NCBI GenBank assembly: GCA_948567375.1 | Contig: OX419761.1 | Location: forward strand, 34,882,243 to 34,946,242 | Direction: 5' to 3' | DNA length: 64,000 nucleotides | Source: Lunularia cruciata | Lineage: Eukaryota > Streptophyta > Marchantiopsida > Lunulariales > Lunulariaceae | In this document: positions 1 to 10,539 of the stretch, piece after piece | Layout of the letters: each line of letters opens with the position of its first letter | Numbering within the stretch: the stretch's first letter is position 1 | Program-made: the position numbers and the translations under genes | The notes under the pieces: model-generated | Told to the model about the DNA's origin: nothing | Databases searched by the model: none | What the model saw: the letters and a program-made list of their open reading frames with translations, nothing else

Positions 1-160
1 GAGAAGGTAGCCATAGAGCAAACCTTGAAGGAAGTGGAGTCCCAAGATGGGAAGTTTGCCAAGATGGGAAGTTTGCCAAGAAGGCAACCATGGAGCAAGC
101 TTGGAAGAGAGATGAGTCCTAAGAAGGGTTTGTTAGTAAAGCAGCCATAGAGCAAGCTTT
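1..160 (+). repeat. short tandem repeat linker ahead of Gypsy RT
   Basis: Degenerate direct repeats of about 60 bp built around 'agcaagcttgga' and 'gggaagtttgccaag'. The same kind of repeat lies between protease and RT in the inverted copy at 6307-6470, so it belongs to the element family. Confidence 0.6.
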
Positions 161-3135
161 GGAGGAAGATAAGTCTATATTTACGGTGTGGATCAAGCTG
201 ATTGCACAAGAACAATCTATAGAGGACCGAGAGCCTCATCAAGCAATGGTTGATCGGATAGTTCAGGAGTTTGAAAATGTGTTTCTGGATGATCTGCCCA
301 AGGGATTACCCTTTGATCGAGGTATGCCCTTCAAGATTGAGTTATTGCCAGGGAGTATTCCAGTGAGTAGACCAATCTATCGGCTCTCACCAAAGGATTT
401 GGAAGAGTTGCAAACAACACTTACAGAGTTGTTGGAGAAGTACTTCATACAACATAGTACCTCTTCTTGGGAAGCACCGGTACTATTTGTTCCAAAGAAG
501 GATGGAGGACTTCATTTTTGTATTGATTATCATGGGCTCAATAAGCAAACCATGAAGAATGCATATCCCTTGCCTTGGATTGATGACTTGCTTGATCAAC
601 TAAGTGGAGCACGCTACTTTTCCAAGTAAGATCTTTGCAGCGGCTATTGGCAAATTCCCATTGAGAGAGAAGATGTGCAAAAGATTGCCTTTCGTACAAG
701 GTATGGGCATTTTGAGTGGAGAGTTCTACCTTTCGGACTTACTAATGCTCCTGCAGTCTTCATGGATCAGATGCATCGAGTGTTGGATGCACTATTGGAT
801 CGGTCCGTGGTGGTGTTCTTGGATGATATCTTAATTTATATTAAGACAGAGGCAGAACACATGAATCATGTGCAAGATGTCCTAAGACAATTATGACAAT
901 GGAAATTTTACTGCAAGAAGTCAAAGTGTGCCTTTTGGCAGAAGGAGGTTACCTTCTCGGGTCATAAGATCTCATAGGGGGGATCAAGATGGAAGAAGAG
1001 AAGATCAAGGCCATTACTGATTGGCCTACCCCGAAGGATGCTACAAAAGTATGGGCATTCTTTGGATTGGCCAGTTTTTACCGACGGTTCATCCATTATT
1101 ATGCTCATGTGGTTGCACCATTGATTGATCTCTTGGGACAGAACTTGAGCTTCCAGTGGACCACCGAGGATGAATAAGCATTCCAGAAGTTAAAGCATAT
1201 GGTGTCTTCAAGACCCATTCTTCAACCATATGATCCTCAACTACCCTATGTGGTTGATTTTGATCCTTCTAACTTTGCAATTGGAGCCGTGCTACAACAA
1301 GAATTCCTAGATGGATTCCATCCCATTGCCTTTGTGTCTTGCCGACTCAATACGGCTGAACAAAACTACTTTGTTTGAGATGGAGAACAACTTGCAATGG
1401 TATATGCCACCAAGGTATGGAGGCATTACCTCTTGGAGAAACAAGTGATCATGCAAACTGATCACAAACCATTGTTGCAGACCTTACACTTGGAACACAT
1501 GAAGAGTCAACATCATTGATGGGAGGAACAACTCCAATTGTATGACATCAAACTTGAGTACAAACTATGTCAGTTCCATGTCATCCTTGATGCATTATCA
1601 CAATGACCTTATTTGAAGTCTCTTCCTCTCATCACAACGGCAATTTCAACGGTGTCAGGTGACTCCAAGGTCCAAAACGAGTTTCAATTAGCTCTACACC
1701 AAGACCCCTTCTTCCAAATGGTACATGATTGCCTTACGGCATGCGATAAGGAGTACAACACCTTCTCCATCAAGGAAGGTCTTTTATTCCATGAGGACCG
1801 GATGTATGTTCTAGCTAAAGGTGATCTTTGACTTGTGCGCCTTCAACAAGCCCATGATTTACCCATCGTGGGTCACATGGGAGTGGACAAGACCTTGAGT
1901 ACCCTCCAACATCAATAGTGGTGGTCCAACATGACACGAGATGTTCAAGAATTTGTCCAATTGTGAGAGCTGCCAACATAACAAGGCCAGCAACCAGAAG
2001 CCAAGTGGACTCCTTCAACCACTCGCTTGGAGCATGTGAGCTTGGATCTCATCACATCCTTGCCAAAGACAAAACAAGGACACACCGCAATTGTGGTGTT
2101 TGTGGATAAGCTTAGTAAGAAAATCCACTTGGCACCAACCTGTGATACCGTGGATGCTCCAACCTTAGTGCAAATCTACTTCAACAATGTCTTCAAGCAT
2201 CATGGGATGCCATGTGTATTCATCTCTGATTGTGATCCTCGATTTACCGGGAAGTTTTAGCAAGCACTCTTCCAAATACTTGGCATCAAGCTTGCTTTGT
2301 CCATGGCCTATCATCCTCAAACTGATGGACAAACTGAACATGCAAATCATACATTGGAGGATATATTGCATGATTTTGTCAACGTCGACCATACCAATTG
2401 GGATGAATGTCTTGTAGCTACAAAATTTGCCTACAACAATTCTAAACAGGCAAGCACCGGATTTTCTCCTTTCTTTATCAATTCTAGCCAAGATCCACTT
2501 GTTCTAGATTCTCTTCTTGCTCCCCTTCCATCTCAAGTTCCTCATAATTCTACCTTCTTGACCACTATATCCCAATCTCTCCAACAAGCCAAGTCTCACC
2601 TCCTTGTTGCTCAAAATCACCAAAAACAATATGCGGACCACCATTATTGTGATCTCACCTTTGAAGTCTGTGATAAAGTCATGCTATCCTCTAGTAACCT
2701 CCCTCTCCCAATTGATACCCAAGTTTGTAAACTTGCCTCTAATTGGGTAGGACCCTTTGATATCACCCAAATTGTCATCATGTTACTGATCGACTTGCCG
2801 TGCCTTGTCACATGCGTATCCATCCTGTCTTTCATGTTTCCAAGTTGAAACCCTTTGTTCCTAAACCCTCTTCCTTTTCTTCTCAAGTCCAACCTCCTCC
2901 TCTTCCTATCTCTATCAATGATCATGAGGAGTACAAAGTTGATCGTATCCTTGCGCATTGCCATATTCAACAAGGCCGTCGCCAATATACGGAGTACAAG
3001 GTCCTTTGGAAAGGGTATTCACTTCATGATGCTGCATGGGAACCTCTTTCTCACCTCCTGAATGCACAAATGGCCATCTAGGAATTCAAAGCTTCACTAG
3101 CGACGAGGACGTCACCAACTAGTGGCGGGAGAATA
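1..3135 (+). mobile_element. Ty3/Gypsy chromovirus, internal region (copy 1), open at left edge
   Basis: Fossil LTR retrotransposon of the chromodomain Gypsy type. Parts in order: a short tandem-repeat linker at the left edge, reverse transcriptase about 230-900 ([12 protein letters not shown] and [11 protein letters not shown]-like motifs), RNase H about 1180-1600, integrase about 1640-2700 (zinc-binding region, then core with SMAYHPQTDGQTE), and a C-terminal chromodomain about 2925-3075 (YKVLWKGYS followed by AAWEP). The order RT-RH-IN-chromodomain identifies a chromovirus; in this group the chromodomain is thought to direct integration to marked chromatin. A purine-rich tract directly precedes the LTR at 3136. 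Gag and protease lie outside the window. The copy is broken, with roughly ten interruptions, and looks old. Confidence 0.93.
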
Positions 3136-3550
3136 TGTAACAATATGGAGTTTAAGGACAAAGTTAGTCGGGCTTACAAAGTAGCACATAAGACAAATTA
3201 GCCTAGAATATTTCAAAAGTATCTAGGAAGCTTCTTGGCCAGCTTACCTTGCACCTCATGTAAGTAGCTTTTAGAAGGAAGCTTCTAGAAGCTTCTAACT
3301 AGCTTAGCTTACACGCCAAGTATGTGGCTTCTAAAAAGAAGCTTCTTGAGAAGCTTCCTAGTTAACTTGGCTTGCACTCTAAGAAAGAGGCTTGAGGAAG
3401 CTTCTTGAGAAGCTTGTCAAGGACCTTGTATGCTACCTATAAATACCAAAGCCAAAGCTCATGCTAGACATTTGGATTTTTCCCTCATTCAAGTGTCCCA
3501 ATGTGAGTTTTCCATTCTCCTATTTCTTTCCTTGGATTTGGTCTTTTACA
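3136..3550 (+). repeat. Gypsy LTR (shared between copies 1 and 2)
   Basis: 415-bp LTR. It begins TGTAACAATATGG right after a purine-rich tract and ends TTTTACA, giving the short inverted termini TGTAA/TTACA. The body is rich in AAGCTT/TTCTAGAAGC blocks. A 'ctataaata' TATA-like motif at about 3437 would be the promoter of the element. The same LTR recurs at 5207-5644, inverted at 8090-8491, and as a relative at 32554-32986. Confidence 0.85.
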
Positions 3551-5206
3551 CATGAAGAGTCAACATCATCAATGGGAGGAACAACTCCACTGTATGACAT
3601 CAAACTTGAGTACAAACTAGGTTGGTTCCATGTCATCCCTGATGCTTTATCATGGCGACCTAATTTGAAGTCTCTTCCTCTCATCATAGCGGCAATTTCA
3701 ATAGTGTCAATCGACTCCAAGGTCCAAAACAAGTTTCAGTCAGCTCTACACCAAGATCCATTCTTCCACATGGTATATGGTCGCCTTACGGCATGCGATA
3801 AGGAGTACAACACCTTCTCCATCAAGGAGGGCCTTTTATTCCATGAGGATAGGATGTATGTTCTAGCTAAAGGTGATCTTTGACTTGCGCGCCTTCAAGA
3901 AGCCCATGATTTACCCATCACTGGTCACATGGGTGTAGACAAGACCTTGGGTACCCTCTAACTTCAATGGTGGTGTCCCAACATGACATGGGATGTTTGA
4001 GAATTTTTCCAATCGTGTGAGAGCTGCCAACGTAACAAGGTCAGCAACCAGAAGCCGAGTGGACTCCTTCAACCACTTGCCATTCCATCCACTCCCTAGG
4101 AGCATGTGAGCTTGGATCTCATCACATCCTTGCCAAAGACAAAACATGGACACACCGCAATTGTGGTGTTTGTGGATAAGCTTAGTAAGCAAATCCACTT
4201 GGCACCAACCTATGATACCGTGGATGCTCCAACCTTAGCGCAAATCTACTTCAATAATGTCTTCAAGCATCATGGGATGCCACATGTACTCATCTCCAAC
4301 CGTGATCTTTGATTTACCAGGAAGTTTTGGCAAGCACTCTTCTTGATACTTGGCACCAAGCTTACTTTGTCCACGGCCTATCATCCTCAAACTGATGAAC
4401 AAACCAAACATGCAAATCATACATTGGAGGATATGTTGCGTACCTTTGTCAATGTCCACCATACCAATTGGGATGAATGTCTTGCAGCTGCAAAATTTGC
4501 CTACAACAATTCCAAATAGGCAAGCATCGGATTTTCTCCTTTCTTTCTCAATTTTGGCCAAGATCTGCTTGTTCTAGATTCTTGTCGTGCTCCCCCTCCA
4601 TCTCAGGTTCCTCATACTTCCACATTCTTGACCACTATATCCCAATCTCTCCAACAAGCCAAGTCTCACCTCCTTGTTGCTCAAAATTGCCAAAAACAAT
4701 ATGCGGACCACCATTGTTATGATCTCACCTTTGAAGTCTATGATAAAGTCATGTTATCCTCTAGTAACCTCCCTCTCCCAATTGATACCCAAGTTTGTAA
4801 ACTTGCCTCTAATTGGGTAGGACCCTTTGATATCACCCAAATTGTCTCTCATGTTACTGATCGACTTGCCGTGCTTTGTCACATGCGTATCCATCCTGTC
4901 TTTCATGTTTCCAAGTTGAAACCCTTTGTTCCTAACCCCTCTTCCTTTTCTTCTCAAGTCCAACCTCCTCCTCTTCCTATCTCTATCAATGATCATGAGG
5001 AGTACAAAGTTGATTGTATCCTTGCGCATTGCCATATTCAACAAGGCCGTCGCCAACATACAGAGTACAAGGTCCTTTGGAAAGGGTATCCACTTCATGA
5101 TGCCACATGGAAACCTCTTTCTCACCTCCAAAATGCACAAATGGCCATCTAGGAATTCAAAGCTTCACTGGCGACAAGGATGTCACCAACTTGCGGCGGG
5201 AGAATA
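3551..5206 (+). mobile_element. Ty3/Gypsy chromovirus, internal region (copy 2, reduced)
   Basis: Second fossil unit of the same family, directly following the LTR at 3136-3550. It holds only the 3' half of pol: the end of RNase H, integrase about 3670-4800, and the chromodomain about 4985-5150. DNA similarity to copy 1 is high (many runs of dozens of identical bases), so the two copies are close relatives. The arrangement internal-LTR-internal-LTR is what unequal exchange between LTRs commonly leaves. Broken, with several interruptions. Confidence 0.9.
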
Positions 5207-5644
5207 TGTAAAAATATGGAATTTAGCAACAAAGTTAGTTGGGCTTACAAAGTAGCACATAAGACAAATTAGCCTAGAATATTCCAAAAGTATTTAGGAA
5301 GCTTCTTGGGAAGCTTCTTGGGAAGCTTCTCGGCTAGCTTAGCTTGCACCTCAAGTAAGTAACTTCTAGAAAGAAGCTCTTAGAAGCTTCCAACTAGCTT
5401 AGCTTGCACGCCAAGTAGGTGGCTTCTAGAAGGAAGCTTCTTGAGAAGTTTCCTAGTTAACTTTGCTTGCACTCTAAGAAAGCGGCTTGAGGAAGCTTCT
5501 TGAGAAGCTTCCCAAGGGCCTTGTATGCTACCTATAAATACCAAAGCCAAAGCTCATGCTATGCATTCAGAGTTTTCCTACATTCAAGTGTCCCAATGTG
5601 AGTTTCCATTCTCCTATTTCTCTCCTCGGTCTCGGTCTTTTACA
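5207..5644 (+). repeat. Gypsy LTR (3' end of copy 2)
   Basis: 438-bp LTR beginning TGTAAAAATATGG after a purine-rich tract and ending TTTTACA. It contains the AAGCTT/TTCTAGAAG blocks and the CTATAAATA motif of the family. It abuts the inverted third copy at 5645. Confidence 0.83.
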
Positions 5645-6306
5645 ACCATATATCGATCCAATAGTCCATCCAACACCTTATGCATCTTATCCATGAAGGC
5701 TATTGGATTAGTCTTCATGGATCAGATTTAGTGAGCCCAAAAGGTAGAACTCTACATTCAAAATGCCCATACCTTGTGCAAAAGATAATCTTTTGCACAT
5801 CCTTCTTATCAATGGGGATTTGCCAATAGCCGCTATGAAGATCCAACTTGGAGAAGTAATTTTCTCCACTCAATTAATCAAGCAAATCATCAATTTGAGG
5901 CAAGAGATATGCATTCTTCACTATTTGTTTATTAAACCCATGGTAACCAATACATAAACAAAGTCCTCCATCCTTTGTGGAACAAATAGTTTCGGTGCTT
6001 TCCAAGGAGATGTACTATGTCTTATGAAATCTTTCTCCAACAACTCCGTAAGGGTTGTTTGCAACTCCTCCAACTCCTTTGGTGAGAGTCAATAAATTGG
6101 TCAACTCATTGAAGTACTCCTTGGAAATAACTCAATCTTGAAGAGTATACCATGATTGAAGGGTAATCCCTTTGGCAGATTATCAAGAAACACATCTAAA
6201 AACTCTTGGACTATTTGATAAACCATTGCTTGATGAGGTTTTTGATCCTCCTTAGATCCTCCATGCACAATCTATTTGATCCACACTACAAAAAAAGACT
6301 TATCTT

Positions 6307-6470
6307 CCTCCAAAGCTTGCTCTATGGCTACTTCACTGACAAATTTCTCATCTTAGGACTCATCTCCTCCAAAGCTTGCTCTATGGTTGCTTCATTGACA
6401 AATTTTCCATATTAGGACTCATCTACCTCCAAAGTTTTCTCTACGGCTGCCTTCCCAACAAACTTCCCAT
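6307..6470 (-). repeat. 60-bp coding minisatellite in Gypsy copy 3
   Basis: Three head-to-tail units of about 60 bp, each starting with 'cctccaaag' (6307, 6366, 6426), followed by 'tctatggctgcttc'-like and 'acaaatttcccatct'-like blocks. It sits between protease and RT and would encode a repeated linker of about 20 residues. Confidence 0.7.
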
Positions 6471-7517
6471 CTTGCAATTGACTATTCTGAGATGTCTTAT
6501 CAGAGGTGCTAGACAACCTAATTGGGAATTTCTACCTTGGTGTTGTACTTGAATTTGTCGTCAGTTCCAATCAAATTGAACCTTTTCACATTCAAGCCAA
6601 GGTAGAGCTAGAATGACATCATAGTGTAGAGGTGCCACTACAAACCTCATACACTCCAAATACTCTTTCCCAATCTTGAAGGTAACACGATGCAAGGTAC
6701 AAAATGAAGAAACCTTTCTACCATATGCAATTCTCTAAACTTCTAGAATCAACCAAAATTCTACAACCATGATTAGATATCATACCTTGCAAGTGAAACA
6801 AACTTGCATAGGTCAAGCATTTGATCTCATTGGAACTAATCAAGTTCCTACTAGGTGGCTTGAGATCTCCTACCAAGATTCCTCATTTCCTCAATCATTT
6901 TGCTCCACAAACTCTATCTGGGTGACTTGTTGAGGTTAACCATTCTTGAAGGGATATTCAACGATGCAATGTCCCATTTGGTGACAAAAAAACCACCATT
7001 TTGTCTTAGTTTTTCTCTATCTATAGTGCCAAACGGTCTCCATTGAACAACATCAATCTCCATTGGTGTCGGCTCCCCCACCCATGTGTAGTATATTGGT
7101 AGGTTTTGTGGAGCTGGATATGGAGGTTGCAACCAAGTTGGTACAACCAAGTAATCAAAATGTTTGGCCAATAGTATGGCTTCCTCTAAGTGTTTTTGCT
7201 CTTGCATAACTACCTCTAATTTGGTTTGCGACTTCAAGCCTCTCATAAATTGATCGAGAGCTTCACCTTCTAGTATATTTGGAATTTGCATGATGGTGTT
7301 TTGGAAAAGTGTGATGTAATTTCCTATAGAGCTAATCTATTTCAACTTTGCCAACCTGTCTCATGCAGCTTATGTGACATTTATAGCTTAGAATCAACCA
7401 ATTATTGCACTCTTGAATTCTACACATGTCAAGATTGGTGCAACAATTTGTTGTTCAGCGAGCTCTACTCTGAATTGCCATCATAGCTTTGCTACTCCAT
7501 CCAATTGGTTGGAATCC

Positions 7518-7636
7518 AAGAGAATCTATTTTCATTCATCTTGAAGATTGGTAGCTTTGAAATAACATTTGCAATTTGATTGCAAATGTTATTTCAAAGC
7601 TACCAATCTTCAAGATGAATGAAAATAGATTCTCTT
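7518..7636. repeat. near-perfect palindrome, 58-bp arms, 3-bp loop
   Basis: The arm 7518-7575 is repeated as its exact reverse complement at 7579-7636, separated by only 3 bases (TTG at 7576-7578). It lies in the gag/leader part of the inverted Gypsy copy. Perfect identity of the arms inside an otherwise decayed element implies a recent inverted duplication or ongoing arm correction. Confidence 0.9.
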
Positions 7637-8089
7637 CATTGCTCCCAAGAGATTCTTGCCTTCAAAAACCTTGGGTTTTTGAAGATGGAAACTGGATTTG
7701 GTCTTCTCCTTCTTGAATTGGTACTCTCTCTACATGCTCTTGTCATCGATGATCTTGTTCATCCAACAATCGAGTAAGGTGTTTGATTTGTTGCTACTTA
7801 GCAATGATAACCTTGAGCATTACCGCCATGGTTACTACTCTATCACACCACCTACAATTTATCTAATTTATTAAAACATAGATGTAACATGTCCATCGTT
7901 CTCCATAAGTTATAACCAGAAGTACCAAGGGTTCCTTGGACAAGGTGATTGTATTCAAAAAATCTTACACAAAGTGTGAGGTGATGAATTGTGTGAAATG
8001 ATACCCAAATATAAAAATCTCAATGGTTTGGTGGAAATAAATTTGGTGGTCCATAAATTCCATCCATCTCATTCTTGCTCCAATAGCAA

Positions 8090-8491
8090 TGGAAAAGATA
8101 GAGACCAAGGAGAGAAATAGGAGAATGGAAGATCACATTGGGACACTTGAATGTGTGGAAACTTTGAATGCCTAGCATGAGCTTTGGCTTTGGTAATTAT
8201 AAAGAGAGTACAAAGCTCTTGAGAAGCTTCACAAGAAATTTCATTGAGCCACTTTCTTGGAGTGCAAGCCAAGTTAATTTGGAAGCTTCTCAAGAAGCTT
8301 CCTTCTAGAAATCATCTACTTGACGTGCAAGCTAAACTAGTTAGAAGCTTCTAGAAGCTATTTACTTGGGGGTGCAAGCTAAGTTACTTGAGAAGTTTCA
8401 TAGATACTTCTAGAATATTCTAGGTTACTTTGGCCTATTTGATACTTTGTTAGCCCTAATGAACTTTGTCGCTAAACTCCATATTATTATA
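8090..8491 (-). repeat. Gypsy LTR (5' LTR of inverted copy 3)
   Basis: About 402-bp LTR on the minus strand, homologous to 3136-3550. The start (reading minus) matches the TAATATGGAGTTTAGC start region, and the end matches the CTTGGTCT...CTTTT end region. It carries the same AAGCTT/CTTCTAGAAG blocks. Confidence 0.78.
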
Positions 8492-8596
8492 GACTAACTA
8501 AATATTATAGCGGGTTAGTTGCATAATGTAGTGGCTAGTTCCAATTTTGGCAAGTAATCAAGATAGGTCCTATTAATAAGTGGATAGATAGCTTGA

Positions 8597-8631
<35 letters not shown>

Positions 8632-8935
8632 ATATTTTATGTTTTCAATCTATAAAATTGTACCAATAAATTGCTTTTTTTTGCTAAGAAATTTCCTTGA
8701 TTTAAACACAATTACACACATTAATTGCTCATTTTCAATATTATTTTTAATTCACCAAGACCTTTCTCACGTGATGAATTTTTAAAATAGAGTTGATATC
8801 AACAAACATACACATTAATTAATTAATTATTTTCATTTTCAGTCAAGAAATCTAAACTAATGTCAAAAACTTTAAACTAAAAATTACCTTGGGTTGTATG
8901 CAGTATTTGATTGTGAACAAGTTGCAAGATTACGC
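8492..8935. other. AT-rich spacer with (AT)n microsatellite
   Basis: No gene seen. An uninterrupted (AT)15 run lies at 8599-8628. A run of TTAATTAA-type bases is near 8815-8835. Confidence 0.7.
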
Positions 8936-9690
8936 CTCGTGCGGTGACAAAGTCAACTTGGTAAATTGTTTAGTAAATTAGAATGAGACCTATTATATGC
9001 CTAATTTAAGCTTGCTCTCTAAAATTTCTCCGGATTTCTGAAAGCAGGCTGCCTTTGAAGGGTTTATCCTCGTCATCTTTCTTTTGGAAGTTAAGGATCG
9101 CTTAGCGTTTTAGCCCTTCTATAGTTGCTAGTTTCTCGTTAGTTGCCATTTCTCCTAAACATAAGTTATATTCTTGAAATTAATTATGTTTTGCAAACTT
9201 ATCTGTTGAAAGCGATTTCGATAGACTGAGACTGAAAGGGAAATCTTAAACAAAAATCACCCACAATTTTACATATATCATCCACTGATCGTTTCACGAT
9301 TAGTGCCTGGTGACAAAGTCCAGTAACTCGTATAGTTGGATGTGACAATCAGACTAGACTGGCCGCCTCTTGCCCCGTTGTTGACTTTGCCCCGAACCGG
9401 GCACAACAGAATAACTTGTCCGCAACCAGATATCGCAAGCGATTAGTGAATGATATTATACAAAACTCTGGGTGATTTTTAGCTTAATATAGTTTTGAAG
9501 TTTATTTTAGATTTAAATTTCAAAATTTAAGTTTAAACTTCCAAAAAAAAAAAACACGACAGTAATAAACTCTTCAAAGGCAGCATGCTTCAAAATCCAG
9601 AGAAATCTTGAGAGAGCAAGTTTAAATTGGGCATATAATAGGCCTACTTCTAATTTACTAAATAATTCCAAAATCAATTGTCACTCGGAC
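8936..9690. repeat. foldback (long imperfect inverted repeat), about 750 bp
   Basis: The left arm (about 8936-9330) is matched in reverse complement by the right arm (about 9400-9690). The clearest pairs are 'cctattatatgcc' at about 8989 with 'ggcatataatagg' at about 9631, 'ctgcctttgaag' at about 9049 with 'cttcaaaggcagc' at about 9571, and 'aaaaatcaccca' at about 9251 with 'tgggtgatttt' at about 9469. The centre is near 9365. There is no coding capacity. It could be a MITE-like foldback transposon or an inverted duplication that produces double-stranded RNA. Terminal duplication was not found. Confidence 0.7.
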
Positions 9691-9931
9691 CTGCTAATTT
9701 AGCTAACCAGCTAACCTGCTCACAAATTCTATGAGTAGGGTAGCTGTTTGGTCAAGCTAGCGGCTAACTAATTTTTAGCCGGTTATTTGCTAGGGTCTAA
9801 CGAGTTGTACAAAATGTTTTATGACCATTTAGATTAATCTATATACAAGGAAAATTTAATTATAAGGATTTCTTTGTAACCTGTAATAGCTTTGGATTTA
9901 TGAAGAAATTTTATTAAGTGCGGTAGGGCAG

Positions 9932-10018
9932 CTTTCTCATATAAACCTTTTTTTCTCTCCCTTGTACGGCTTGATGGGGTCTTCCCATCCTTCGTTTTGT
10001 CTGCACGGTCCCCTTTGT
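9932..10018 (+). mobile_element. family-A LINE 3' tail, 5'-truncated
   Basis: About 85 bp matching the extreme 3' end of the element at 10.2-13.8 kb: 'tttctcatata', then 'tctctcccttgtacgg', the hairpin GATGGG-GTCTT-CCCATC, and an end resembling the 'gcggtcgcctt' terminus. The first tail hairpin (GGGGCTTAGCCCC) is absent here. It lies less than 200 bp upstream of the near-complete copy, in the same orientation. Confidence 0.85.
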
Positions 10019-10191
10019 TCCTAGAAAGTTAAATTGCAAAGTTAATACTTAACTTGGCAATTTCATCATGTGTATGTGCGGGGGAGCTGCAGGAGAGTGT
10101 GGAGATGGGAGAGGAGAGGGAGAGACCGTGAGACCATTTCTGTAATTTCTGAGGGCTCTCTAGCATGTAGCATCCGAGTGAATAGTCTATT

Positions 10192-10475
10192 CTCTTCGTT
10201 TTTCAATTTCGGTTCCATTGGCACCTAGATTGAAGAGTATGGAGAATGGAGTAGAAAGTTATGAGTATTTTTAGATTTTTTAGAGCTCAGAGTGATCATT
10301 ATACATTGAGAGTGATGGGTGTTCATTTCCAATCTCTTGGTTTTCATGATTAAGTTCCATGGGAATTTAGTTTGAAAATTTTGGAGATGGAAATTGAAAG
10401 TTATGAGATTTTATAAATTTTAGAGTTTGGAGAGATTGTTTTCTTATGTGAGTTGGGATGTGAGGGGTTGTGGTT
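10192..10475 (+). repeat. 142-bp tandem duplication in family-A LINE leader
   Basis: Two diverged units 142 bp apart. 'tctcttcgtttttc...ttccattgg' at about 10192-10220 is matched by 'tctcttggttttc...ttccatggg' at about 10334-10362, and 'gaaagttatgag' occurs at 10254 and 10396. Repeated leader units often act as promoter modules in non-LTR elements; that role here is inferred. Confidence 0.65.
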
Positions 10476-10539
10476 TTGCAGATATGGGGAGATATTGAGA
10501 GGAGGAGCATGTGTTACTATCATTATTCTTGTGCTAGCC

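Larger units (their letters stand above)
5645..8491 (-). mobile_element. Ty3/Gypsy chromovirus, inverted partial copy 3
   Basis: Fossil copy of the same family on the minus strand. Reading down from 8491: LTR (8090-8491), leader and gag (about 8090-6900, including the piece at 7291-6914 with the capsid-type stretch LDQFMRGLKSQTKLEVV), protease region (about 6850-6480), the 60-bp repeat linker (6470-6307), and the first part of RT ending at 5645. It supplies the gag-protease half that the two plus-strand copies lack. The copy is partial and broken, with many interruptions, and carries a large palindrome in gag. Confidence 0.85.
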
